This document shows, one piece after another, positions 27,558 to 37,109 of a stretch of 64,000 nucleotides of DNA. How positions within the stretch are numbered: position 1 is the first letter of the stretch; each line of letters opens with the position of its first letter. The notes beneath the pieces are model-generated. The model was not told the origin of the DNA. It saw only the letters and a program-made list of their open reading frames with translations, and made no database searches. The DNA comes from Halopseudomonas laoshanensis (GTDB taxonomy: Bacteria; Pseudomonadota; Gammaproteobacteria; Pseudomonadales; Pseudomonadaceae): positions 496,001-560,000 of the forward strand of contig NZ_QOVF01000003.1 of NCBI RefSeq assembly GCF_008365385.1, read 5' to 3'. The translations under genes and the position numbers were made by a program.

Positions 27558-28277
27558 CTATTTCGGCAATCGGGTTAGCTGCGCGGTATAGCCTTCCAGC
27601 CAGGTGGGTATCTGGCTGAGGCAATTCACCTCTCCATCAGGGCGTACCGGATCCGTCCAGGGTTTGCCTGTGCGGTTGAACCAGAGCGTATGCAAGCCTG
27701 ATTCACGGGCACCCTGGATATCGTCTACCGGATGGTCGCCTATGTGCAATGCATGCGCAGGCTCGACGCCAGCGCGTTCCAGGGCCGCCAGAAAGGGGGC
27801 TGGGTCGGGCTTGCTGATGCCGACCTCGTCCGCTGAGACAATCACACTGAAGTACTTCGCCAAACCCAGACGCCGGACATCGGCATTGCCATTGGAGATA
27901 GTGGCCAAAGTGTATCGGCGCGAGAGCTGCTCCAGCAGGCTTTCGGCATGCGGGAATAGGGTGAGGGCATGGCGCGCTTCGAGAAAGACTTCAAAGCCCT
28001 TCTGCGTCAGCTCTTGGACCTGCTCCTCGGCGTAACCGGCACGCGTTAGCCCCAGGGACATGACCGCAATGCGAAAGTCGGTCACCCGATGTCTGAGCAG
28101 CGGATCGCTGGCCAATACTTCATGGCGTAACGCCTTGCGCGCCTCGCTGTCCAGACGCTCGGCGAACTGTGGGGCATGCTCGGCATACCAGGCCATCAGG
28201 GTCTGCTCGGCAGCCGCGACCACCGATTCGGTTTCCCACAGCGTGTTGTCCAGATCAAAGGTCAGCAGGCGGATCAT
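27558..28277 (-). CDS. HAD-family hydrolase
   Basis: 239 residues. Motif I FDLDNTLW with nucleophile Asp8 and Asp10, motif II TISNGN, motif III Lys in VGISKPDP, motif IV GDHPVDDIQGA. Probably a phosphatase with an alpha-helical cap (subfamily I); the place next to xerC matches YigB, an FMN/ pyridoxal phosphate phosphatase of E. coli. Last gene of the lptM-lysA-dapF-DUF484-xerC operon; its start is one base from the xerC stop. Confidence 0.88.
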   Translation of the reverse strand: MIRLLTFDLDNTLWETESVVAAAEQTLMAWYAEHAPQFAERLDSEARKALRHEVLASDPLLRHRVTDFRIAVMSLGLTRAGYAEEQVQELTQKGFEVFLEARHALTLFPHAESLLEQLSRRYTLATISNGNADVRRLGLAKYFSVIVSADEVGISKPDPAPFLAALERAGVEPAHALHIGDHPVDDIQGARESGLHTLWFNRTGKPWTDPVRPDGEVNCLSQIPTWLEGYTAQLTRLPK

Positions 28278-29186
28278 TCAGGTCTCGTTCTTGCGTTTGG
28301 CTCGGGGATGGGCTTGATCATACACCTGAGCCAGATGCTGGAAATCTAGGTGTGTATAGATTTGTGTCGTGCTGATATCGGCGTGCCCGAGCAGTTCCTG
28401 CACCGCTCTTAGGTCGCCGGAGGACTCGAGCATATGGCTGGCAAAGGAATGCCGCAGCATGTGCGGATGCAGGTTCTGGCCGATGTGCTGCACGCCCCAG
28501 GCGCGCACGCGCAGTTGAATCGCGCGGGCGCTCAGGCGCCGGCCTTGCTTGCCGACGAACAGTGCCGGGTTGTCGCCGGCCACCAGCATGCGTACCGGCA
28601 GCCAGCGTTCCAGTGCCTCCAGCGCCAGGCGCCCTACTGGCACCAGACGGGTTTTGTTGCCCTTGCCCAGCACCCGGACTTCGCCTTGGGCACTGTCCAG
28701 TGCCAACACGTCCAGGCTCGCCAGCTCGGACAGGCGTAACCCCGAGGAATAGAACAACTCCAGCATGGCGTGATCGCGTACGGCGAGCCAGTCGTCATCG
28801 CTGTTGTCGTTGAGCAGTTGGGAAGTCAGGTCAGCGTCCAATGCCTTCGGCAGCTTGCGTGGTGATTTGGGTGCGCGCAGATCAACCGCGGGGTTGTGCT
28901 TGCACAGCCGTTCGCGGATCAGATAGCTGTACAGGCTGCGAACGGCGCTGAGCAAGCGCTGCAAGCTGCGCCCGGAAAGGCCGGCCTGGTGCCGCTGGGC
29001 GACGAACAAGCGCAGCTGCGGGGAGTCCAGCGCCTGCCAGCGGGTGATCTTGCGCTCAACCAGAAAGTCGCGCAAACCTTCCAGATCATGCCGGTAGGCT
29101 TCAAGCGTACGCGGGGAGAGTTGCCGTTCGTTACGCAGGTACCGGTAAAACGCATCCAGATCGTCCTGCAACGCCGCGGCGGGCAT
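28278..29186 (-). CDS. xerC: Tyrosine recombinase XerC
   Basis: 302 residues. N-terminal SAM-like domain ([20 protein letters not shown]), catalytic domain with Arg in [10 protein letters not shown], His-x-x-Arg in [13 protein letters not shown], His in [13 protein letters not shown] and the nucleophilic Tyr in IYTHLD. Acts with XerD at dif to resolve chromosome dimers. The location after dapF and the DUF484 gene is the standard xerC context, which separates it from phage integrases. Confidence 0.95.
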   Translation of the reverse strand: MPAAALQDDLDAFYRYLRNERQLSPRTLEAYRHDLEGLRDFLVERKITRWQALDSPQLRLFVAQRHQAGLSGRSLQRLLSAVRSLYSYLIRERLCKHNPAVDLRAPKSPRKLPKALDADLTSQLLNDNSDDDWLAVRDHAMLELFYSSGLRLSELASLDVLALDSAQGEVRVLGKGNKTRLVPVGRLALEALERWLPVRMLVAGDNPALFVGKQGRRLSARAIQLRVRAWGVQHIGQNLHPHMLRHSFASHMLESSGDLRAVQELLGHADISTTQIYTHLDFQHLAQVYDQAHPRAKRKNET

Positions 29187-29188
29187 GC

Positions 29189-29893
29189 TCAGCCTTGCCC
29201 CTCATCGGCCAGCGGCCGCTGGCGTAGCAGCACCCGCGCAAGGGCGTCGGCGATATAGCCGAGGAACAGGGTGCCGGTAGCATTGCGATAATGATTGGCA
29301 TCACGGCTGCCCAGTGCAATTACCCCATGGGTTCCCTGATGCTGGATTGGCGATAACGCGGTGGAGGCAACCTGGCTACCGGCTTCGCCAAACAGGAAGG
29401 TCAGTTCGTGCGGGCGTAGCACGCCGCTGAGCGTCTTGCCGCTGTCGAGCAGATGGCCGATGGCTTCGCGGGCTTCGCTGTGGGTAACGCAGCGGGCATT
29501 GCTGAAGCGCGGCGTTTCACTGAACAGAATCAGGCTGACATAGGGCACCTGAAAATCATCGCGCAGACTGTCTTCGATGCTGGCAATCACTTGCTCCAGG
29601 CTCTGCGCCTCCAGCAAGTTGAGGATCAGCCGGCGGCTTTTCTCGAACAGTCGATCATTCTCGCGGGCCACGTCCATCAGTTGCCCGAGACGATGGCGTA
29701 CATCGATATTGCGTTCGCGCAGCAGTTTGACCTGGCGCTCGACCAGCGAGACGGCCTGGCCGGACTGATGGGGGATAATCAGCTCCGGCAACAGGTCGTC
29801 GTACTCGGCAAAGAACGCCGGGTGCTGGCGCAGGTATTCGGCGACCTGGGCGGCGTCCAGTGCTGCCGCAGGTTGAGTTGGCTTGTCGCTCAT
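29189..29893 (-). CDS. DUF484 family protein
   Basis: 234 residues. N-terminal helical segment ([20 protein letters not shown]) and a coiled coil lead to a GAF-like domain (about 90-220). Typical DUF484 protein, nearly always between dapF and xerC in gammaproteobacteria. Role unknown; the GAF fold suggests ligand sensing. Stop is two bases from xerC, and the start overlaps the dapF stop by four bases. Confidence 0.88.
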   Translation of the reverse strand: MSDKPTQPAAALDAAQVAEYLRQHPAFFAEYDDLLPELIIPHQSGQAVSLVERQVKLLRERNIDVRHRLGQLMDVARENDRLFEKSRRLILNLLEAQSLEQVIASIEDSLRDDFQVPYVSLILFSETPRFSNARCVTHSEAREAIGHLLDSGKTLSGVLRPHELTFLFGEAGSQVASTALSPIQHQGTHGVIALGSRDANHYRNATGTLFLGYIADALARVLLRQRPLADEGQG

Positions 29894-30720
29894 ACGCGTA
29901 TCTGTCCTTCATAAACCCGAGTGGCGGGGCCGGTCATCATCACCGGCTGGCCGGGGCCGGCCCATTCTATGTGCAGTGAACCGCCGGGCAATTGAATACT
30001 GACGGGTGATACCAGGTGGCCCAGGCGGATGCCGGCCACGGCTGCGGCGCAGGCGCCAGTGCCGCAGGCCAGCGTTTCACCGGCGCCGCGCTCATACACG
30101 CGCAGGCGCGCATGGTGGCGGTCGATCAATTGCATAAAGCCGGCGTTGACGCCCTGGTCGAAGCGCGGGTGCTTTTCGATCAGCGGGCCCAGGCTTGCCA
30201 CCGGGAAGCTGTCGAGGTCATCCACCAGCGTCACGCTGTGCGGGTTGCCCATGGACACCGTGGAGATCTGCAGTTGCTGCTCGCCTACTTCCAGCGTATA
30301 GGTCAGCGCCTCGGTATCGGCCTGGAACGGGATCTGCGCGGGAGAGAAGCGCGGCGCGCCCATGTCCACGGTGATCTGCCCGTCGGCGTTGACATTAAGA
30401 ATGATTGGGCCACCCGCGGTTTCCACATGAATCTCGGATTTGGCGGTGAGGCGCTTGTCCTGCACGAAGCGCGCAAAGCAGCGTGCGCCATTGCCGCACT
30501 GCTCTACCTCGCCGCCATCGGCATTGAAAATGCGGTACCGGAAGTCCATGTCCGGATTGCCTGGTGGCTCGACCACCAGCAACTGGTCAAAGCCAATGCC
30601 GGTGTGCCGGTCGCTCCACTGGCGGATCAGCTTAGCTGACAGCTGCGCATGCTGGGTCACCAGGTCGATGACCATAAAGTCATTGCCCAGCCCATGCATT
30701 TTGGTAAATCGCAGCAACAT
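29890..30720 (-). CDS. dapF: Diaminopimelate epimerase
   Basis: 276 residues. The two catalytic cysteines sit in [10 protein letters not shown] and LACGTGACA. Converts LL- to meso-diaminopimelate for lysine and peptidoglycan. The ATG at 30720 gives the standard start ([15 protein letters not shown]); an extended frame to 30831 overlaps lysA and is not credible. Sits directly after lysA with its start one base from the lysA stop. Confidence 0.96.
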   Translation of the reverse strand: MLLRFTKMHGLGNDFMVIDLVTQHAQLSAKLIRQWSDRHTGIGFDQLLVVEPPGNPDMDFRYRIFNADGGEVEQCGNGARCFARFVQDKRLTAKSEIHVETAGGPIILNVNADGQITVDMGAPRFSPAQIPFQADTEALTYTLEVGEQQLQISTVSMGNPHSVTLVDDLDSFPVASLGPLIEKHPRFDQGVNAGFMQLIDRHHARLRVYERGAGETLACGTGACAAAVAGIRLGHLVSPVSIQLPGGSLHIEWAGPGQPVMMTGPATRVYEGQIRV

Positions 30721-30721
30721 T

Positions 30722-31975
30722 TCAGACCTCGGGTAACAGGGATTCGCCAGCAAAAAGTTCGCTGATGGTTTCGCGGCGGCGGACCAGGTGACTGTGTTGG
30801 CCGTCGACCATGATCTCAGCCGCGCGCGCACGGGTGTTGTAATTCGAGCTCATGACAAAACCGTAGGCCCCGGCGGAACGTACGGCCAGCAGATCACCTT
30901 CGGCCAGCGCCAGTTCGCGGTCCTTGCCGAGGAAGTCGCCGGTTTCACACACCGGGCCGACGATATCCCACTGCAACGGCGCAAAATCAGTGCGCGGTGT
31001 CACGGCATCAATTCCCATCCAGGCACTGTAGAGCGCCGGACGGATCAGATCGTTCATTGCCGCATCAATAATCGCGAAGTTCTTGTGCTCGGTGGGCTTG
31101 AGCAGATTGACCCGCGTCAGCAATACACCGGCATTGGCGACAATTGACCGGCCGGGCTCGACCAGCACGGTCAGATCGCGGCCAGCCAGGTGATTCTGGA
31201 CCTTGCCCAGATACTCTGCAGGCGTCGGCGGCACCTCATCGCGGTAGGTCACGCCCAGCCCGCCACCCAGGTCCAGGTGGCCGATGTGGATATCTTCTGC
31301 GGCCATCTGGTCGATCAATGCCAGCAGCCGATCCAGTGCATCGATCAGCGGCGTATCGTCGGTCAGTTGCGAGCCGATATGGCAATCCACTCCGCAGATG
31401 CGGATATTCGGCATTTGCGCGGCGCGGCGGTACACTTCGGGCGCCTTGGCGATATCGATACCGAACTTGTTCTCTTTCAGCCCGGTGGAAATATACGGAT
31501 GCGTCATGGCGTCGACGTCAGGATTGACCCGCAGCGATATCGGCGCCTTGACGTTCAACTCGGCGGCGACCGTTTGCAGGCGCTCCAGCTCGGCGGTGGA
31601 TTCGACATTGAAGCAATGGATGCCCACTTCCAACGCACGGCGCATCTCATCGGCGGTTTTACCCAGGCCGGAGAAGACGATCCGCGATGGCTGGCCGCCA
31701 GCGGCCAGTACGCGCTCCAACTCGCCAACAGAGACAATATCGAAACCCGCGCCCAATCGTGCCAGCAGATTCAGCACTGCCAGGTTGGAGTTGGCCTTGA
31801 CCGCGTAGCAGACCAGATGCGGCGTGCCAGCCAAGGCTTGATCCCAGGCCAGCCAGGCTTGCTCGATGGCGTTGCGCGAGTAAACGAAACAGGGCGTGCC
31901 ATACTGGTCGGCAATTGCGGACAATGGCAGGGCTTCGGCGTGCAGTTCGCCGTTTTGATAATCAAAGGCTGTCAT
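30722..31975 (-). CDS. lysA: Diaminopimelate decarboxylase
   Basis: 417 residues. PLP lysine in YAVKANSN, the HIGSQ motif, PLP-phosphate loop [17 protein letters not shown], and the active-site Cys-Glu region GPVCETGDF. Makes lysine from meso-diaminopimelate, the step after DapF. Lies nine bases after the lipoprotein gene lptM. I see no lysine riboswitch between lptM and lysA; there is no room for one. Confidence 0.96.
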   Translation of the reverse strand: MTAFDYQNGELHAEALPLSAIADQYGTPCFVYSRNAIEQAWLAWDQALAGTPHLVCYAVKANSNLAVLNLLARLGAGFDIVSVGELERVLAAGGQPSRIVFSGLGKTADEMRRALEVGIHCFNVESTAELERLQTVAAELNVKAPISLRVNPDVDAMTHPYISTGLKENKFGIDIAKAPEVYRRAAQMPNIRICGVDCHIGSQLTDDTPLIDALDRLLALIDQMAAEDIHIGHLDLGGGLGVTYRDEVPPTPAEYLGKVQNHLAGRDLTVLVEPGRSIVANAGVLLTRVNLLKPTEHKNFAIIDAAMNDLIRPALYSAWMGIDAVTPRTDFAPLQWDIVGPVCETGDFLGKDRELALAEGDLLAVRSAGAYGFVMSSNYNTRARAAEIMVDGQHSHLVRRRETISELFAGESLLPEV

Positions 31976-31983
31976 TGGTGCTA

Positions 31984-32130
31984 TCAGTCTTCCGTCGGTT
32001 GCTGAATCAATGCCTCTTGTGCCGGATCTTCCGGCTGACCAGCGGGCTCTTCGGGCATGTACAGCGGGCCTTTCTGACCACAGCCAGCCAGCACCAGCAA
32101 AGCAAAGATCAACGCAGCGGAAAGCTTCAT
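31984..32130 (-). CDS. lptM: LptM-type small lipoprotein
   Basis: 48 residues read from the minus strand: MKLSAALIFALLVLAGC gives a lipoprotein signal with Cys17, followed by GQKGPLYMP, the conserved GxKGPLYxP motif of LptM (YifL/LppL). LptM assists oxidative maturation of the LptD LPS translocon. The remaining tail is acidic, Pro/Gln/Glu-rich and disordered. First gene of the lysA operon and divergent from cyaY, with 102 bases between start codons. Confidence 0.92.
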   Translation of the reverse strand: MKLSAALIFALLVLAGCGQKGPLYMPEEPAGQPEDPAQEALIQQPTED

Positions 32131-32232
32131 AATAAAATCCTTATTGAATTACAGGCAATATACGGCAGTATACCCAGCCGCCCGGCTTGGCGCACCCGAC
32201 CGGCGCCAGTATCAGACAGAAGAGAAGCATGT

Positions 32233-32571
32233 ATGCATGAACTGAGCGAAGACGAATTCAACAAGCAGGCCGACCAGCTGCAGGATCAGATCGAACACGC
32301 GATGGACGCCAGCGGCCTGGATCTGGACATGGAGCAAAGGGAAGGCTCGCTGGTATTGATGCTCGCGGAAGGCCCGCGGCTGGTTATCGGGCGTCAGCCG
32401 GCGTCGCGTGAAATCTGGCTGGCGGCGCCGGACAGCACCCGGCATTTCGGTTATCGGCTTGGCGAAGGTTGGCTGCACGACTGCGATGATGAGCCGTTAG
32501 CCTCGGTACTCAGCGACATACTCGAAGACCTGACCGGGGAAGAAGTCGAGCTCGAGCTGGATACCGAATAG
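32233..32571 (+). CDS. cyaY: Frataxin homologue CyaY
   Basis: 112 residues. Acidic first helix (LSEDEFNKQADQLQDQIE), then beta-sheet with REIWLAAPDSTRHFGYR and a final helix, as in bacterial frataxin. Iron-binding modulator of Fe-S cluster assembly by IscS. The ATG at 32233 gives the family length; the frame upstream to 31915 overlaps lptM on the other strand. The C-terminal EEVELELDTE is unusually acidic. It overlaps the next gene by one base. Confidence 0.92.
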   Translation: MHELSEDEFNKQADQLQDQIEHAMDASGLDLDMEQREGSLVLMLAEGPRLVIGRQPASREIWLAAPDSTRHFGYRLGEGWLHDCDDEPLASVLSDILEDLTGEEVELELDTE

Positions 32572-32777
32572 TGGCCAGCAGCGCTTCTGCACCAGGCCGC
32601 CAGCCATCACCCTGCGTGCGCCAGTGCTGCCTGGACGGCGACGAGTGCCTGGGCTGCGGGCGACTGATGAAAGAGATACTGGAGTGGGCAGCCGCGTCAG
32701 ACGCGCGTCAGCAACAGATTATCCTTGCCGCGCGGCAACGCCACGGCAGCCGTCAGGCAGCGCGGATCAAGCCCTGA
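32571..32777 (+). CDS. DUF1289 family small Cys-rich protein
   Basis: 68 residues. PSPCVRQCCLDGDECLGCGR carries the four-plus cysteine pattern of DUF1289, probably a small metal or Fe-S binding domain. Start GTG at 32571 overlaps the cyaY TAG, so it is translationally coupled to frataxin, which fits an iron-sulfur connection (inference). Its 3' end overlaps the convergent cyaA gene by 11 bases. Confidence 0.8.
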   Translation: MASSASAPGRQPSPCVRQCCLDGDECLGCGRLMKEILEWAAASDARQQQIILAARQRHGSRQAARIKP

Positions 32778-35610
32778 GACTCTGCACCGCGGCGTTCAAT
32801 GAGTCCTCAAGCTGTTGCCGATAACGCAGGTACTGCACCGTTTGCATGCTGCCGGCCGGATCGATAGCGGAAAGATCGAGGTCGGTGATGTAACAGGGAT
32901 AGTCTTCATCGCTACGGCGTTTCTTCAGGATGTGCTGGGCCACTTCCGAATACAGCCGCGTACCATGCTCCAGCTCAGAAAACTCCCGTTGGTCACAAAA
33001 AATGCTCACCTGTAGCCGCTGGCCTTCATCCGGTTCAGCAATCGCCTGTACCGCGTAATAATCGGCTTCTACACCCTGTGCGGGCAGTGCCTGCTGTTCA
33101 AGACGCAACGTCCGACCTTCACTGGCCGGCAATATTGCCGCAAGCTGAATGGGCTCTTCGCGCAGGCTGCTCTCCAGGCTCAGGTTCACCTGTTTGCGCA
33201 AGCGCACACTGTGCAGAAAGCGCAGTAGCGGCAGCAGCAAGGTGCGTTCATCGCGATAGCTCTGGCGGTGATTCCAGACCGAGCCCAGTTCATCCAGCAC
33301 CGTCACTTCTGCCTGGCGCTGGGGCAGTAATCGGTAAAACACCTGAATGCGCCCGGGCTGGGCCTGTTGCAGTACCAGCGCCAGGTCCTGCCCTTGCAGC
33401 GCGTAACGGTCGAGCGTCAGCGGGCTGTAGTCCGCGCGATTATTGCCCAGATAGCGCCCCAGCCGCTCTCGATCGGCGATCTGAGTAATATCGATCTGAC
33501 TGCCCTTGCGTTCCAGCACTTGATAGCTGTTCTGCACCTGCAGCAGGAAACGCGCTGGCGGGTCGCAGAGCAGCTCTCGCGTGGCGTCGCGGAACAGGTG
33601 CTCAACGCGCTCGGCGATGGCGGTGGAACGGTTGCGGCAGAAGCAGGCGACGTTCAGCTCGGGCAGACGCTGATACTCATGACCTTTGTTCAGGTAATCA
33701 CACAGCGCCTGAATGCACGCCTGGTCACCCTCAAAACGGGTGACCAATATCTCGTTCCAGCTGTTCAGCGTGATCTGATCAATGCTCAGAATCAGGTTGT
33801 CGCGCAGGCCGGAATAGCCCAGGGCATCGGTGTGACTGCTGATCAGGTGCAGATTTTTCTGACTGGTGGCAGGTAGCGGATCAAGCCCGGCGTTAATCAA
33901 CAACAGGCTCTGGCACGGCTGGCTCGCGCGGGATAGTGCATCTTCGGTCAACGCTGGCAGAGGCAACGGGAAATTGTGCCGGATCGCCGCCAGCAAGTTA
34001 CCCAGCTCGAATTCGCTGAGCGCGCTGTCACCGGGATGCACGGCCACGCGGGTCGCCATGTCTACCAGACCGTTGCGGTAGGCCCAGGTCAACAGTTCGA
34101 TCAGGTGCCGGCTGCGCTTAAGTGGTGAGTGATCAGCCAGCTCTTGGTGTTTCAGCGTGCCGCGGTACAGGCTCCAGTGCGCTTGACGGTCTTCGCCGCC
34201 GGGCCGCTGCGCCAGCGTCAGTAGCGGCTCGCTCAAATCTGGGGCAATGCCCGGATTGACTAGCTCGATCTTGCCGGCCTTGCGCTCGAATGCGGCGTAC
34301 AGGCGGCGACCTAGCAATGACAGGTCGCGGCGATTCACCTGATTGATCACCTTCTGGCTGCGGCCGAACTGGGACAGAAAGCGGTAGCTGTGGGTCAGTT
34401 CGCTGACCAGCTGCAAGCGCTCCTGTGCCACTTCTTTAACCCGCCATAGCTGCCGGTTGTCCATCTGCTGCAACTGGCGCGTATCCCAGTGCCACTCGCT
34501 GACCAGCTTCTCCATCAGGCTGCGTTTCCAGCCGAGCGAGCCGCTGCGGCGGCTCAGTTGCACGTCAGCCTTGATATACAGGCAGCGGCGCACCAGCTCC
34601 AGTCGTTCGCGTTCATCACGTTTGAGCAGATAGGCTTCGATGCGGCGGTAAAGCATCACGTAGGGGTCAAGCTCGTCAAGGTCGAGGCGGTTGGCATAGA
34701 CCTGGCGTTTGAAGTCCAGGCTAAGGCAATGCACCGCCGGGTGTTCGCTGGCATAGACCTCGGTCAGCAGCAGCTTGAGCACTGACTTGTAGGGCGACTC
34801 GATGCCTTTGAACAACTGCCAGAGCCCGGCGCCGACATATTCGCCCGCTGGAATGCGGGCCATATGTCCCAGATTCAGACTTTCCTGTTCGCGGATAAAG
34901 CGCCGGTCGATCAGGTGCCGCGTGTAGTTGGGGTAATCCTTCTCCTCGCTGGCAGGCACTAGCCACCAGAGTGGGAAGCGGCCGCCGATCAGAATGGCGG
35001 TGCGATAGAACTCGTCGAGCAGCAGGTAGTGCTGGGTGCTACCGCAATCTTCAATGGATAACGCGTTGCTCCGGTACCCGAGGCTGAAGGTTTCGGGATT
35101 GACCAGATGAAAATGCGCTTCACTGCCCTGGGTCGCCGCCCAGTCGGTGATCAGTTGGCACTTACTGGCCAGTTCTGCGATGGCCTGAGCGCTCAACTCT
35201 GGAGAATGGCAGACCCAGATATCCAGATCACTCTGGTCCGATTGCGCAATGGTGCCGCCGCTACCCATCAGGTAGAGCGCCTGAATGTCAGGGGTGAATC
35301 CAGCCGGGTGGCGACGGTAACTGAAACTGCGCGTCAGCGCCTGAGCGCCGAGCAAGGTTTGTGGGTCAGGGGTGTAGCCGGGCAGCCCATGCGGCGTTTG
35401 GCGCGCGACATAACCTGGCAGCAATGGATGGTTTACATCAAACAGCAGCGGGATCAACTGCAGCACGTTGTACTGGCGCGGGGATAGCGCCTGCAACACG
35501 CGCTGCAGGCGACTCTGGTTGATCCCCATAAAGCGTTTGCGCAGGGTGGTCAGCGCCTTGCGGTCGATGCCATCTTCAAGCTGTAACTGAATTTCCCCAC
35601 GCTGGGCCAT
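32767..35610 (-). CDS. cyaA: Class I adenylate cyclase
   Basis: 947 residues. The N-terminal nucleotidyltransferase-type catalytic domain shows LMGSGGTIAQSDQSDLDIWVC, with the GS and D-x-D metal motifs, about residue 110-130. The long C-terminal regulatory region is predicted to respond to the PTS. Class I length is usually 850-950. Makes cAMP for the Crp/Vfr regulator. Only 17 bases separate it from the small gene upstream. The cyaY neighbourhood is conserved in gammaproteobacteria. Confidence 0.94.
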   Translation of the reverse strand: MAQRGEIQLQLEDGIDRKALTTLRKRFMGINQSRLQRVLQALSPRQYNVLQLIPLLFDVNHPLLPGYVARQTPHGLPGYTPDPQTLLGAQALTRSFSYRRHPAGFTPDIQALYLMGSGGTIAQSDQSDLDIWVCHSPELSAQAIAELASKCQLITDWAATQGSEAHFHLVNPETFSLGYRSNALSIEDCGSTQHYLLLDEFYRTAILIGGRFPLWWLVPASEEKDYPNYTRHLIDRRFIREQESLNLGHMARIPAGEYVGAGLWQLFKGIESPYKSVLKLLLTEVYASEHPAVHCLSLDFKRQVYANRLDLDELDPYVMLYRRIEAYLLKRDERERLELVRRCLYIKADVQLSRRSGSLGWKRSLMEKLVSEWHWDTRQLQQMDNRQLWRVKEVAQERLQLVSELTHSYRFLSQFGRSQKVINQVNRRDLSLLGRRLYAAFERKAGKIELVNPGIAPDLSEPLLTLAQRPGGEDRQAHWSLYRGTLKHQELADHSPLKRSRHLIELLTWAYRNGLVDMATRVAVHPGDSALSEFELGNLLAAIRHNFPLPLPALTEDALSRASQPCQSLLLINAGLDPLPATSQKNLHLISSHTDALGYSGLRDNLILSIDQITLNSWNEILVTRFEGDQACIQALCDYLNKGHEYQRLPELNVACFCRNRSTAIAERVEHLFRDATRELLCDPPARFLLQVQNSYQVLERKGSQIDITQIADRERLGRYLGNNRADYSPLTLDRYALQGQDLALVLQQAQPGRIQVFYRLLPQRQAEVTVLDELGSVWNHRQSYRDERTLLLPLLRFLHSVRLRKQVNLSLESSLREEPIQLAAILPASEGRTLRLEQQALPAQGVEADYYAVQAIAEPDEGQRLQVSIFCDQREFSELEHGTRLYSEVAQHILKKRRSDEDYPCYITDLDLSAIDPAGSMQTVQYLRYRQQLEDSLNAAVQSLRA

Positions 35611-35627
35611 AAACGGCTATTTCATCC

Positions 35628-35864
35628 TCACTCGGCGCGTAATATGGTCAGCAGCGCCTGGCTGTGGGCGGCGGCATCCAGCCCCAGGCTGGTCAGGTAA
35701 CCGCCATCGGGCAGGGTGGTTAGTCCGCGCTCATGCAGCCGGCCCGCGGCTGCTACCACGTCTGCAGACGCTTCATGCTGGTGAATTTTCAGCCCTTCCA
35801 GGGAGCTGGCCAGGTTGAACTGATTCAGCAAGTTGATTTCGGCAATTTCTTCCGGCTTCAGCAT
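35628..35864 (-). CDS. TIGR02647 family small protein
   Basis: 78 residues. Starts MLKPEEIAEINLLNQFNL, followed by two to three helices and a GYLTSLGLDAAAHSQ motif, matching the TIGR02647 family of unknown function. Shine-Dalgarno AAGGAA lies ahead of the ATG on the minus strand. Probably co-transcribed with cyaA. Confidence 0.8.
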   Translation of the reverse strand: MLKPEEIAEINLLNQFNLASSLEGLKIHQHEASADVVAAAGRLHERGLTTLPDGGYLTSLGLDAAAHSQALLTILRAE

Positions 35865-36051
35865 AATGGGCAGTTCCTTTTTCGGATATTGTTCTCGCAG
35901 TCTAGCGCTAAACCCGGCGCAAAAGCATAGGGTTTCTCGTCTATTTGTCGTAGTGGGCCGGGCATTCAGCGAGCTTATGCCACTGGAAATTTTTCCGGCG
36001 CAGGGCTACAACAGCAGTACACAAGAATAACCAGCTTCGGAGACTCCTTTC

Positions 36052-36714
36052 ATGCTTAAACTTCATGGTTTTGCCGTCAGTAACTATTTCAACATGGTCA
36101 AGCTTGCGCTGCTCGAGAAGGGCCTGGATTTTGAGATCAAGGTGGTGCATGGCAGCCAGGATCCGGACTTTCTGGCCATCAGCCCGCGCGGCAAGGTGCC
36201 TTGCCTGGAAACCGAACACGGGTTCATCAATGAAACCAACGTGATTCTGGAATATATCGAGGAGACCCAGGGCGGCAAGCGTCTGCTGCCGGAGGACGCC
36301 TACCAGCGCGCTATCGTGCGTGCCCTGACCAAGGAGATCGAGCTCTATATCGAGCTGCCGGCTCGCAGTTGCTACATGGAAGTATTCTTTGGCGGCAAGG
36401 TCGATCAGGCGATCAAGGACAAGGCCAAGGCTGAACTGCTGGCCGGCGTAGCTACGCTAAAGCGCCATGGCAAGTTTGCGCCCTACGTGGCCGGCAGCGA
36501 GATGACCATTGCTGACGTGATGTTCCTCTACAGCTTTGACCTGGCCTGTGCGGTGGCGAAGAAATTGTTTGAGATCGACCTGCTGGCGGACTTCCCGCAA
36601 GCCAAGGCGCTGCTGGAGCAGCTAGGCAAGAACGCCAACGTGCAGCAGGTCGAAGCGGACAAGAATGCCGAGATGGCGGCGTTTATTGCCGCAGCCAAGG
36701 CTGGCAAGAAGTAA
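36052..36714 (+). CDS. Glutathione S-transferase family protein
   Basis: 220 residues. Thioredoxin-like N-terminal domain with the cis-Pro region GKVPCLETEHGF and the glutathione-binding ETNVILEYIEE, then an all-helical C-terminal domain. Near the N-terminus, SNYFNMVKLALLEKG places a Tyr/Ser as the candidate catalytic residue. The substrate is unknown. Monocistronic, Shine-Dalgarno CGGAGA, and followed by the palindromic repeat cluster. Confidence 0.88.
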   Translation: MLKLHGFAVSNYFNMVKLALLEKGLDFEIKVVHGSQDPDFLAISPRGKVPCLETEHGFINETNVILEYIEETQGGKRLLPEDAYQRAIVRALTKEIELYIELPARSCYMEVFFGGKVDQAIKDKAKAELLAGVATLKRHGKFAPYVAGSEMTIADVMFLYSFDLACAVAKKLFEIDLLADFPQAKALLEQLGKNANVQQVEADKNAEMAAFIAAAKAGKK

Positions 36715-36767
36715 CACGCGGGCCCCTGTGTCTACTCGCTTTTCTCGGTAGTCTGCGGAAGGTCAGA

Positions 36768-37064
36768 ATGGATTCCCGCCTGCGCGGGAATGACGGGGTG
36801 GAGGGCGGAAATGGAGTGGGTGGGGACTTGACGTATTGGGTCTCCCTCGACCGTCCCACTTCGTCATGACCGTTCTGGCATCCCTATCTCAGTAGGTCCT
36901 TCGCTGCACTCGGTCATTCCCACCTGACTTCGTAATTCCGGTTCCACTCTGTGGTTCCGGTTTCACTCGGTCATTCCCGCGTAGGCGGGAATCCAAGCGG
37001 TGTATCGGGCGGTCGAGAAACTCCTACGCCACACACCGTCATTCCCGCGAAAGCGGGAATCCAT
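36768..37064. repeat. Cluster of ATTCCCGC...GCGGGAAT palindromic elements
   Basis: Three near-identical 27-base palindromes occupy 36768-36794 (inverted), 36970-36996 and 37038-37064, core GTCATTCCCGC plus GCGGGAATCCA with a short variable loop. Between them lie degenerate relatives, and the 14-mer CACTCGGTCATTCC occurs at 36907 and again at 36964. The cluster fills most of the 395-base gap between the convergent gst and fabY genes, where no other gene is seen; it may also end both transcripts. Confidence 0.85.
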
Positions 37065-37109
37065 TGAAGCTGCCGTGCAAATGCCCAGCCACGCTGACAC
37101 CCGAACCGG

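Noticed and set aside
31976..32232. Lysine riboswitch ahead of lysA
   Set aside because: The space is filled by the lptM lipoprotein gene; no room for an L-box aptamer.
36768..37064. CRISPR array
   Set aside because: The palindromes occur in both orientations with irregular spacing and no constant-length spacers; no cas genes.
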